From Candidatus Zixiibacteriota bacterium (GTDB taxonomy: Bacteria; Zixibacteria; MSB-5A5; CAIYYT01), in assembly GCA_020853795.1 (NCBI GenBank), contig JADYYF010000062.1, forward strand, positions 1-51,024: 51,024 nucleotides of DNA. Reading direction: 5' to 3'. Position 1 is the first letter of the stretch; the number at the start of each line of letters is the position of its first letter. The notes below the pieces were generated by a model, which saw only the letters and a list, made by a program, of their open reading frames with translations, did not search any database and had not been told where the DNA came from. Of the stretch, positions 1 through 7,790 are shown in pieces. The position numbers and the translations under genes were made by a program.

Positions 1-1259
1 TATCCGTCGACAACACGGCACTCGGCGCCGGAGTGTACAAGGATTCCGTGGCGATCAGCGATGGCACCGCGACCAACTCGCCGCAATACCTGGTCGTGGT
101 CTTCGAAATCTTCTCGGCCTTTCCGGTGATTGACCCCGTGCCGGATTCCATCTATGCCATCGGTTCGGAATCGCAGAACCCGTACAACCGCATTCTGACG
201 ATTGAAAATGACGGCGGCGGGACGCTGCAGTGGTCGTTGACCAAGACCAAGCCGTGGCTGTCGCTGAGCGTCGACACCGGTTCGACGGTACAGGGCTCGC
301 CGTCGACGGTGACGCTGTCGTTCAACCGTCTGGTCGTCGATTTCGGCAAGCAGTACGATACGATCGTGATCCACTCGACCAATGCAATCAATGCGCCGAA
401 GCGGGTACCGGTGACGTTCTGGAAGATGGAAGTTCCGCAGAACATGTCGGTCTCAACCAGCGCGCTGAACTTCAGCAGCGTCGAGTGCGGGACCTACCCG
501 CCGACTGCCTCCAAAACCTTCCTGATCACGCCGTTGCTGGGGACGCCGTTGCTCTACTGGCACTTGTCCTACGACGCGCCGTGGCTGAGCGCAACGCCGG
601 GTTCCGGCAGTGGTCAACAGACGGTGACGGTCAAGGTCAATGTCACGGGGCTGGGGCCGGGCGTCTATATGGACACCATCTACGTCAGTTCCGATTTGGC
701 GCTGGATCCGCCGAAGCAAGTCGTGGTGACGTTTACCGTGGCCGCTACCCCGGCGACGAAGGTCCTGCAACTGTCGCGCGACTCCCTGCTGTACATTTTC
801 AAGTACACGCAGTTGGGAAGCGCGAATCAGAAGGTCTACATCTCCAACCAGCTCGGCGGCTGTGTTGATTGGGCGGCGACTTCGACGGTGCCGTTCCTGA
901 CGCCGGAACCGGCGGCCGGGACCACGGTCGATAGCGTCATGGTCCGCAGCGATCCCATCGGATTGTCGCTGGGTCGCCACACGGGTTCGATCGTGTTTAC
1001 GTCGAATACCGCCTCCAATTCACCGCTGACCCTGCCGGTGGTGGTCTGGATCTACACCTTTGGCGACGCGAACGGCGATGGCATCGTAAATGTCTCGGAC
1101 TGCGTCTATATCGTTAATTACATCTTCAGTGGCGGGCCGGCGCCGGTGCCGATTTTCATTACCGGTGATGTCGACTGCAACCGCCAAATCACAATCTCCG
1201 ACGTGGTCTACCTGCTCAACTGGATCTTCATTGGCGGTCCGGAGCCGTGCTTGTATTAG
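1..1259 (+). CDS. Exported BACON-repeat protein with C-terminal dockerin-like pair (5' truncated)
   Basis: The reading frame is open to the left edge (first full codon at base 3), so the start and any signal peptide lie outside the window. What remains is about 419 residues. It holds three to four Ig-like repeats of roughly 95 residues resembling BACON/abnormal-spindle-like domains, seen as recurring 'PWLS' and 'GVYxDTIxVSS' phrases. The last 65 residues hold two EF-hand-type dockerin loops, DANGDGIVNVSD and DVDCNRQITISD, each followed by a VYxxNxIFxGG helix. The chain stops six residues after the last GGP. Such proteins are secreted or surface attached; the ligand of the BACON repeats is unknown here. 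The family call is firm, the function is not. A strong terminator follows. Confidence 0.85.
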   Translation, partial: SVDNTALGAGVYKDSVAISDGTATNSPQYLVVVFEIFSAFPVIDPVPDSIYAIGSESQNPYNRILTIENDGGGTLQWSLTKTKPWLSLSVDTGSTVQGSPSTVTLSFNRLVVDFGKQYDTIVIHSTNAINAPKRVPVTFWKMEVPQNMSVSTSALNFSSVECGTYPPTASKTFLITPLLGTPLLYWHLSYDAPWLSATPGSGSGQQTVTVKVNVTGLGPGVYMDTIYVSSDLALDPPKQVVVTFTVAATPATKVLQLSRDSLLYIFKYTQLGSANQKVYISNQLGGCVDWAATSTVPFLTPEPAAGTTVDSVMVRSDPIGLSLGRHTGSIVFTSNTASNSPLTLPVVVWIYTFGDANGDGIVNVSDCVYIVNYIFSGGPAPVPIFITGDVDCNRQITISDVVYLLNWIFIGGPEPCLY

Positions 1260-1284
1260 CCTGAGCTGACGGACGCCTGGATTT

Positions 1285-1318
1285 GGGACTGCGGTGATTC
1301 ACCGCAGTCCCTTTTTTT
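1285..1318 (+). terminator. Rho-independent terminator
   Basis: A perfect 12-bp stem (1285-1296 with 1300-1311, GGGACTGCGGTG / CACCGCAGTCCC) with a 3-nt loop is followed by seven T. It closes the dockerin gene ending at 1259. Confidence 0.93.
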
Positions 1319-1372
1319 GGCCCTTCTGCAGCAATCCGACCCGGGCGGCCCGAAGAAAAAACTGCTTGCCGG

Positions 1373-1573
1373 TTGGGTTTAATTCCGTTTAATCACAGCG
1401 AACCTTGGGAGCGGGTAGCCGTGTTTGTCGGGCTGATCATACTTGCACTGGGCGTTATCTTCTTGCTTAAGAATCTGGGCGTCATTCGCGGCGACATCGG
1501 GGCTGTCCTGTGGCCGGTAGCGTTAATGGTGCTTGGACTCGGAATCTTGATCAAAAAGCGCGGCCGCGGCTAA
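1373..1573 (+). CDS. Small membrane protein, LiaF/DUF5668-type transmembrane domain
   Basis: A 66-residue protein with two predicted membrane helices (about residues 16-33 and 41-60), separated by a short loop NLGVIRGDIG and ending in a positive tail KKRGRG. The pattern 'GxxLLxxNxG...WPxxLIxxGxxxL' is that of the LiaI/LiaF-like N-terminal transmembrane region found in many small envelope proteins. The start is uncertain: TTG at 1373 gives the most natural N-terminus but lacks a clear Shine-Dalgarno sequence, and GTG at 1411 would begin right at the first helix. It lies 67 nt before a membrane-anchored signalling gene. Role unknown. Confidence 0.6.
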   Translation: MGLIPFNHSEPWERVAVFVGLIILALGVIFLLKNLGVIRGDIGAVLWPVALMVLGLGILIKKRGRG

Positions 1574-1640
1574 GCGGCGCGCTCTTCCGAAATACTGCAC
1601 AGGCGGTCCCGGTCCCGGGATCGACGGAGAAAGGTGATTG

Positions 1641-4358
1641 ATGCGCGTGAATATTTATGGGTTGGTGATTGTGGCGGTGGCGGCGGGGCTGCTGTTCGTC
1701 GTTCCGAAGTTTCGCGCGCGGCTGCACGGTTTGGCGGCGAACGGCTGGACGAAAATCGTGCTCGCGCTGTGGTTGCTGGTGCTGACCGGCGTGTTGCAGT
1801 TCCTGCTCGGCTGGCCGGCGTTCGTCAATCTGTTTGTGCCGGAGCTGGTGTATTGGCTGACGGTGCTGTCGCAACTGACGATTGCCGCCGGGGCGGTGAT
1901 GATGATTTGGGGGATCGGCAATATTGTCTCGTCGATGCACCAGATCGAGACGCAGAAGAGCGATGACGAAGAGTGGCGGGCGCTCTACCTGAACCTGCAG
2001 GATCTCTCGCAACAGCCGTTTTCCTTCGTTGAAATCCTGAATCTCGCCATCAATCAACTGCTGAAGCGTTCGGAATCGGACGGCGCAGCGGTTCTGCTTT
2101 ACAAGGAAAATACGGAAGAGCTGATCCTGGCGGCATATTCGAATCTACCGCCGGACATTACCAAACGCATCGAGCGACTGGCCGTGACCGGCGACGTCTT
2201 CGGCCGCGTGCAGAAACTGGCGCGGACGCAAAATATCACCAACGTGGCGGAAACCGATCAGGCGACGGCGGCGCTGTTCGCCGGCTCGGGGTTTCTGTCG
2301 CTGGCGGTGTATCCGCTGCGGGCGCGCGACCGCGTGCTCGGCAGCGTGGCCCTCTTTTCGACGCGGCCATTCCATTTCCATCAGCGGCGCGCCGCGGCCC
2401 TTAATGTCGCGACCAATCATCTCGCCACCCTGCTCGAGAGCGCGCGTAACGAGAAGGAAATTCTGCGCCTGAAAGACCGGCTGCGGCCGTCGGAGGAGGC
2501 CAAGCGCATTACGGAAGAGCTGTTCTTCCGGCGCGGCATCGGCAGCAATCTGGAACTGCGCGAAGCGGTAGAGTTCGAGCGCGTCCGCAAGTTCTTCGAT
2601 GCGGATTGCATCAAGTTGGTGTTCAAAGACGCCGCCGGCGAGTTTCGCGTCAAGGCATCATCGGGCGGCGCCGAAACCGGTTTGCTGCTGGATCAACGCA
2701 AACTGCCGGGCTTGAATCGCGCGGTGTCGGAGCGCAAGCTGCTGCTGCTGACCTCGCCAAAATCCGCGCCGGCCGGACGCGGTTTCGACTCGATGCCGCG
2801 GCAGACGTTGTTCGTGCCGGTACCGTATCCCGACCGCGACGATCTGGTGTTTCTATTGGAAAGCGAAAATGCCTCTCTGGAGTTCTCCGAAGAAAAGCTG
2901 TCGGCGGTGCGGGTGGCCTCGGTCTATCTCGCCGATCTGCATTTCCTGTTCCTGGCCAAGCGCGAAGGCGAGCGGTTCCGCCTCTCGGTGGCGCAATTGG
3001 ACGCTTGTCTGCGGCAGCTTCTCGAGGCGGAAACGCCGGAACAAATTGCCGCCGCGATCAGCGACAGCGCTTCCGGCCTGGTGCCGCAAGCGACGGTGCG
3101 GATTGTCGCGCTCGCAAGCGGCGGCGACGAACGCGAACCGGTGGTTGAGCAATCGGGCTTGCGCTTCGGTTCGGAGGCCGGGCGCGCGCGCCAGAGCCAG
3201 TTGCTGACGGAATGGATTGGCCGGTTGACGGTTGGCGAGGAGAACGAACGACGTCTCTCGCGCGCCGAGCTGGTTGCGATGGTGTCGGGAGAAGGCCAGA
3301 TGCAGTTGGCGAAAGCACTGGCGGGATTGCCGGAAACGGTGACGCTGTGGAGTCTGCCGATGCGAACGCCTGAGGCAGCGCTGGGAGCGATCGTCCTTCT
3401 GGGCCTGCCGGACGAACCGATGGCGAAGGAGAGCCTCGAACTGCTGCGGCGGTTAGTGGATGTCGGAACACTGAAATTGGCGCGGCGGACCAGGAATGCA
3501 GCGCCGGCGGCGACTAATCCCGATCCGATTGTGCCGACAACGACAGCGCGGCGCATGGCGGCGCCGGCGCCGCCACCGGAGCCGGTGGGAAGCAACGGGA
3601 CCTCGCTGCTGGATTTCGTCACCTGGCATCGTATCGACAGCAATGTTGATGCCGCCGCCTTGGCGGGCGAGAATCGGGCGGTGCCGGCGGCCATCGAAGC
3701 GCTGGTGAAGACATTCTTCTCCGAGCGGGCCGGGCGACGACTATTCTTGTCCAGTTTTGAAGATGAACACTACCGCTATTTCCAGTTGACGGTGAACGAG
3801 GTTGAAATGCGGCGTTTCCGCGAGCAACGGGTTGACGTCGGCGACTGGCAACCGGCGGTCGTGGCCCTGGATTTCCCCGAAGCATTTCGGTCGCTGCCCG
3901 CGGAATACGCGGTGGCACCGGGCGAAGGGAATGTCGAAACGCTGGTCTGGCGTTTCGTCCGCGCCGACCGCAAGAAAGACAAGGGGCGCCGACTGAATAT
4001 TCTGGGGATCGACGACCAGGAAGTAATTCGCGATTTGCTGACGAATATCATCACGCGGATGGGGCACCGCATCAGCACCGTCGCCGGCGGCCATGAGGCC
4101 CTGCGCTTGTTCCGGCAGGAGCACTTCGATCTGGTGATCGCCGAAGCGGGTCTGCCCGACATCAGCGGCTGGTCGATTGCCGAGCAGGTGAAGTTGCTGG
4201 CGCCGCAAACGCCGGTAATCATCCTGTCGGGATGGGACTCGCTGCAACGACCCGAGCGGATGGCGAGCGACGCGGCAGACTTCGTGCTAACCAAGCCGTT
4301 CAAGATGGAACAGCTGGACAAGATGATCGGCGCCGCCTGCGAAATGATCGCCGGATAA
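1641..4358 (+). CDS. Membrane-anchored GAF-like sensor with atypical C-terminal receiver domain
   Basis: A 905-residue protein. ATG 1641 is preferred over TTG 1638 because GAGAAAGG lies at a proper distance upstream. The N-terminus has two or three membrane helices (about 3-20, 37-57, 68-88). A GAF-like sensor domain follows at about 110-270, then two more weakly GAF-like regions (about 290-430 and 440-610), a Pro/Ala-rich linker, and a REC domain at about 785-905. The REC keeps the acidic pair D791/D792, S863 and K885, but the position of the phosphoacceptor Asp is Glu835 (GAA at 4143). There is no histidine kinase, GGDEF or output domain. It is probably an intracellular signal-integrating scaffold at the membrane. 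The HDOD gene follows 72 nt downstream and may act in the same circuit. Confidence 0.85.
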   Translation: MRVNIYGLVIVAVAAGLLFVVPKFRARLHGLAANGWTKIVLALWLLVLTGVLQFLLGWPAFVNLFVPELVYWLTVLSQLTIAAGAVMMIWGIGNIVSSMHQIETQKSDDEEWRALYLNLQDLSQQPFSFVEILNLAINQLLKRSESDGAAVLLYKENTEELILAAYSNLPPDITKRIERLAVTGDVFGRVQKLARTQNITNVAETDQATAALFAGSGFLSLAVYPLRARDRVLGSVALFSTRPFHFHQRRAAALNVATNHLATLLESARNEKEILRLKDRLRPSEEAKRITEELFFRRGIGSNLELREAVEFERVRKFFDADCIKLVFKDAAGEFRVKASSGGAETGLLLDQRKLPGLNRAVSERKLLLLTSPKSAPAGRGFDSMPRQTLFVPVPYPDRDDLVFLLESENASLEFSEEKLSAVRVASVYLADLHFLFLAKREGERFRLSVAQLDACLRQLLEAETPEQIAAAISDSASGLVPQATVRIVALASGGDEREPVVEQSGLRFGSEAGRARQSQLLTEWIGRLTVGEENERRLSRAELVAMVSGEGQMQLAKALAGLPETVTLWSLPMRTPEAALGAIVLLGLPDEPMAKESLELLRRLVDVGTLKLARRTRNAAPAATNPDPIVPTTTARRMAAPAPPPEPVGSNGTSLLDFVTWHRIDSNVDAAALAGENRAVPAAIEALVKTFFSERAGRRLFLSSFEDEHYRYFQLTVNEVEMRRFREQRVDVGDWQPAVVALDFPEAFRSLPAEYAVAPGEGNVETLVWRFVRADRKKDKGRRLNILGIDDQEVIRDLLTNIITRMGHRISTVAGGHEALRLFRQEHFDLVIAEAGLPDISGWSIAEQVKLLAPQTPVIILSGWDSLQRPERMASDAADFVLTKPFKMEQLDKMIGAACEMIAG

Positions 4359-4367
4359 TCGACAAGC

Positions 4368-4396
4368 TTCAAGCGCGCCAAAGTTCTTCCGATAAT
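4368..4396 (+). promoter_or_regulatory. Possible sigma70-type promoter of the HDOD gene
   Basis: TTCAAG (4368-4373), 17-nt spacer, GATAAT (4391-4396), followed by a 34-nt leader to ATG 4431. The -35 match is moderate. Confidence 0.4.
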
Positions 4397-4430
4397 AGAA
4401 TTGGCTCTACATCTACTATTCGGGAGAACC

Positions 4431-5732
4431 ATGGAAAAGATACGCCTCCTTGACAATATCGATGCCTCGAAGGACTTACTGTCAATTCCCGACACGCTCA
4501 TCCGAGTCCTGGAAGCCGTGTCCTCGGAAGAAACCTCCCCGGACCAATTGGCTGATATCATCCTGAAAGACCCGTCCCTGACGGCGCGCGTGCTCAAGAT
4601 GTCCAACTCCAGCTACTATATGCGCAGCGCGCAGATCAAGACCGTACATCAGGGAATCCGGGTGCTGGGGGCGAATGCCATCAAGTGCATTGCGCTGTCG
4701 GTTTCGGTATTTGTGCCGCCGCGCAAGGATTCGGTGCTGGGCGAGCCGGAACTGCGGCAATTCTATTTGCATTGTATCGGCGTTGGCCTGTTAGCGCGCA
4801 AAATGGCGCAGAATCTCGGCATCAAGAACACCGAGGAGGCGTTTGTCGCCGGGTTGCTGCATGACCTGGGCAAGCTGTACATGATGAATGCGCATCCCGA
4901 GGCCTATCTGCGGGTGCGGGAAATGATCAATAGCGGCGACGACGACATCGAAGCCGAGCGCCGCGTGTTCGACGTCGACCACGCCGAACTGGGCAGCATC
5001 ATTGCCACGCGCTGGCGGTTGCCGGAAGACTTGCAGCGCGTTGTCCGCTCGCATCACCATCTCGATCTAAATCCCAATTCCGACCGGCTGCTGGCGATCG
5101 TGCAATTGGCCAATATTCTGGCGCGCAACATCCAGACGCCGAACATCAAGTACATCGAGCGCAATTCGCATCAAGTCGCGCGGCTGGCGGAGTCGCTGCA
5201 ATTCAATCGCGAGTTTATGGATAGCCTGGCCTTCGAGTTGCTCGACGAAGCGGTTGCAGCGGCGACGACCATCGGCATCGACATCGGCAATTCGACCGAC
5301 CTGCTCACGCGCGCCAACCGTGAGTTGTGCCGCTCGTACCTGACGATTGAAGGATTGTTCAAGGACCGCCAGGAGCTGTCGGGCAAGCTGCTGGCCGAGG
5401 AGCGACTGGCGGGGATGGTGCGTTCGAAGAACATCGCCATCGCGACGCTCTCGCATTACCTGAACAACGTCGCGACGGCCATCAGCGGGCGCGTGCAGTT
5501 GCTGCAGATGGCGGTCGAGAAGAAGGAAATCGTCGATCGCACCGGCAAAATCGACGTCTCGCTCAAGGTGGTCGAAAACTCGATCCTCAAGATTCTGGCC
5601 GTCCTGGCCGAGCTGAAGGCGCTGTCGCGTTTCGACGACCAGGAGTTCTATAACGACTCTGATGCGATCAACATCGACGAGCGCATCCGTGAGCGCATGG
5701 AAGCCTTCGACCGGCAGATGGTCAATTCTTAG
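4431..5732 (+). CDS. HDOD-domain signalling protein with histidine-kinase-like dimerisation region
   Basis: A 433-residue protein. ATG 4431 follows CGGGAGAACC; an upstream in-frame TTG at 4401 has no ribosome site. Residues about 12-210 form an HDOD domain (the HD-related output domain common in bacterial signalling), with 'ILKDPSLTARVLKMSNSS' and 'GLLHDLGKLY'. A central helical region follows. Residues about 325-400 resemble a HisKA/DHp helix pair with an H-box-like LSHYLNNVATAISG (His342) and a second long helix, but no HATPase_c domain follows and the chain ends about 35 residues later. The protein probably dimerises and may be phosphorylated in trans or simply use the helices for docking. 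A strong terminator follows. Confidence 0.85.
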   Translation: MEKIRLLDNIDASKDLLSIPDTLIRVLEAVSSEETSPDQLADIILKDPSLTARVLKMSNSSYYMRSAQIKTVHQGIRVLGANAIKCIALSVSVFVPPRKDSVLGEPELRQFYLHCIGVGLLARKMAQNLGIKNTEEAFVAGLLHDLGKLYMMNAHPEAYLRVREMINSGDDDIEAERRVFDVDHAELGSIIATRWRLPEDLQRVVRSHHHLDLNPNSDRLLAIVQLANILARNIQTPNIKYIERNSHQVARLAESLQFNREFMDSLAFELLDEAVAAATTIGIDIGNSTDLLTRANRELCRSYLTIEGLFKDRQELSGKLLAEERLAGMVRSKNIAIATLSHYLNNVATAISGRVQLLQMAVEKKEIVDRTGKIDVSLKVVENSILKILAVLAELKALSRFDDQEFYNDSDAINIDERIRERMEAFDRQMVNS

Positions 5733-5759
5733 GATTCGAGGCGAAACACGGAAAAACCA

Positions 5760-5784
5760 GGGCGCGGACTCCGCGCCCTTTTTT
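5760..5784 (+). terminator. Rho-independent terminator
   Basis: GGGCGCGG, ACT loop, CCGCGCCC and then six T, 28 nt after the HDOD stop codon. Confidence 0.92.
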
Positions 5785-5848
5785 GCTTGCAGACCGGTGA
5801 CGAAAAGAATTGCTTGTAATGTAGACCCGTGAAAGATAGAATGACGCC

Positions 5849-6817
5849 ATGATCCAGACTACAACGGTTGGCAACTATCCGAAGCTTTCGTCCACGAAGG
5901 GCGATGTGAATATTCGCAAGATGCTGCATCGCTTCGACAAGGGCGAGATCGCCGCCGCGGAGTTGACGGCGGCCTATGATCAGGTAACCGCGCGCGTTCT
6001 GCGCGAACAACGCGAAGCGGGGATCGACTTGCCGACCGACGGGCAAATTCGCTGGGACGACCTGGTGACGCCGTTGGCGGCGCGGCTGGACGGCTTCCAC
6101 AGCGGCGGTCTGCTGCGGTGGTTTGACAACAACGTGTACTATCGCCGCCCCCGCGTCACGGGGACGGTGCGCTGGCGCGAAGCGATCATGGCGGCGGATC
6201 ATGCCAAAGCGGCCAGGGAGTTCGGCGGTCCGGTCAAGGCGGTACTGCCGGCGCCGTTCAGTTTCGCGCAGTTGTGTGAAGACCAGCATTATCGCTCGAT
6301 GGAAACGCTGATGGCCTACTTGGTGTCGGTATTGCGCAGTGAGACCGAGGCGTTGATCAGGGCGGGCGCGCGGCACATTCAGTTTGACGAGCCGTGTCTC
6401 CCAAAACTGCCGGAGTACGGGGTGGCGGCGATCGCGGCCCTCAATCAGGTCATCGCCGGACAGAGCGCGGAGTTCTGGCTGTGCTTCTACTTTGGCGATA
6501 TCAGCGGGCTGGTGCCGGCCCTGCGGGAGTTTCGCGGCCAGGTGATTGCGGTGGACTGCGTTTCTCAGCCGCGAAATCTGGATATCACTCTAAATTTGGA
6601 CTCGGCACACAATCGCTGCTTCGGTATCATCGAAGCGCGGAATATCAAGCTGGAGCGTCCGGAACAGGTGCGCGCGCAATTGGAACGGATCAGCGGCCGC
6701 CACCCGGATGCTTACGTTAGCCCGTCCTGCGGTCTGGAATTTCTGCCGCATCGGGACGCACTGGCAAAACTGTCATTGCTGGGCAGCGCGGTACGGGCAT
6801 TTCGCGGAGGGCAGTAA
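5849..6817 (+). CDS. Core-MetE-like (beta-alpha)8 protein with altered zinc site (paralogue A)
   Basis: A 322-residue protein of the UROD/MetE-like barrel family, the size of a single MetE half (full MetE is about 750). It opens with the family phrase TTTVGNYPK and has QFDEPC in the middle. Compared with its neighbour and with E. coli MetE, the zinc ligands are largely lost. The HxC motif is replaced by C212-F-Y214 just before FGD (His is absent under any alignment), the ligand Glu is Asp236, and only the last Cys, C294 in PSCG, remains. It could be the non-catalytic N-terminal-half equivalent of a split MetE, or a methyltransferase with another methyl donor. The next gene starts 1 nt after this stop. 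No SAM riboswitch is visible upstream. Confidence 0.8.
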   Translation: MIQTTTVGNYPKLSSTKGDVNIRKMLHRFDKGEIAAAELTAAYDQVTARVLREQREAGIDLPTDGQIRWDDLVTPLAARLDGFHSGGLLRWFDNNVYYRRPRVTGTVRWREAIMAADHAKAAREFGGPVKAVLPAPFSFAQLCEDQHYRSMETLMAYLVSVLRSETEALIRAGARHIQFDEPCLPKLPEYGVAAIAALNQVIAGQSAEFWLCFYFGDISGLVPALREFRGQVIAVDCVSQPRNLDITLNLDSAHNRCFGIIEARNIKLERPEQVRAQLERISGRHPDAYVSPSCGLEFLPHRDALAKLSLLGSAVRAFRGGQ

Positions 6818-6818
6818 C

Positions 6819-7784
6819 ATGCTGGAAACGACAAGTGTGGGCAGTTTCCCCAAGCCCGATTATCTGCAGAAAGCGCGGACGGCTTTCGCCGCGGGCAAGC
6901 TGCCGTATGCGCAGTTGCACGAGCTGGAGTTGCAGGCGACGCGCGAGACGATTCGCCTGCAGGAGGATCTCGGGATCGATATCCTCGTGCACGGCGAAAT
7001 GGAACGCGGCGACATGACCACCTATTTCGCCGAGAAGCTGGTCGGCATGGGCATCAGTGATCTGGTGCGCTCCTACGGCAATCGCTATTACCGCAAACCG
7101 ATCGTCGCGGGCGAACTCCAGCGGCCGCAGCCGATGACCGTGGAGATGTTCAAGTACGCGCAGTCGCTCACCTCCCGGCCGGTCAAAGGGATGCTGACCG
7201 GGCCGTATACAATGTGCGATTGGTCGTTCAACACTCACTACGAGACGCGGCGGGAAGTGGTGCTGGCGTTTGCGCGGCTGCTGCACGAGGAGGTGCGCGA
7301 CCTGGAGGCGGCCGGTGCCAAGTATATCCAGATCGACGAACCGGCGATCTCGACGCGGCCGGAAGAATTGGAGATCGCGATTGAAGCCATGGGAATCGTG
7401 ACGCAGGGGATCAACGCGATGACAATCTCCCACATCTGCTACGGCGATTTTAAGTCGATCTACCCGCGGCTGCTCGATCTGCCGGTGGATCAACTCGATC
7501 TGGAGTTCGCCAACTCCGGCTACAGCAATCTGGACGTTTTCCGCAAACCCAAGTTCACCAAGCGTATTGCCTTCGGGGTGCTGGACATTCACAGCCACCG
7601 GATCGAGAGCGTCGACGAAATCGTGGCGGGAATCCGCAAAGGACTGGAAGTGTTCGATCCGGAATTGATGTGGATCGATCCGGACTGCGGACTGAAGACG
7701 CGGACGACGGCGGAATCGGAAGCGAAGCTGCGCAACATGGTGGAAGCGGTGGAAGTCGTCAAGGCCGGCCACGGGCTGAAGTAG
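6819..7784 (+). CDS. Core cobalamin-independent methionine synthase-like protein (MetE C-terminal domain, paralogue B)
   Basis: A 321-residue single-barrel protein. ATG 6819 follows GCGGAGGG. It opens ETTSVGSFPKPDY and has all four MetE zinc ligands: H205 and C207 in SHICYGDF, E229 in LDLEF, and C290 in DPDCGLKTR. QIDEP matches the homocysteine-binding strand. It should therefore bind zinc and homocysteine and make methionine. Stand-alone 'core' enzymes of this type (the Mes families) lack the folate-binding half and can take methyl groups from corrinoid proteins. Here paralogue A next door might supply the missing half. It is tightly coupled to paralogue A upstream and the Hcy-methyltransferase/MTHFR fusion downstream. 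Confidence 0.87.
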   Translation: MLETTSVGSFPKPDYLQKARTAFAAGKLPYAQLHELELQATRETIRLQEDLGIDILVHGEMERGDMTTYFAEKLVGMGISDLVRSYGNRYYRKPIVAGELQRPQPMTVEMFKYAQSLTSRPVKGMLTGPYTMCDWSFNTHYETRREVVLAFARLLHEEVRDLEAAGAKYIQIDEPAISTRPEELEIAIEAMGIVTQGINAMTISHICYGDFKSIYPRLLDLPVDQLDLEFANSGYSNLDVFRKPKFTKRIAFGVLDIHSHRIESVDEIVAGIRKGLEVFDPELMWIDPDCGLKTRTTAESEAKLRNMVEAVEVVKAGHGLK

Positions 7785-7790
7785 TTTCCC

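Noticed and set aside
1060-1259. Cellulosome interpretation of the dockerin repeats.
   Set aside because: No cohesin, scaffoldin or glycoside hydrolase in the window; carriers are a BACON protein, a small exported protein and a protease.
5733-5848. A SAM riboswitch or T-box before the methionine genes.
   Set aside because: Only 116 nt, partly the previous gene's terminator; no such structure visible.
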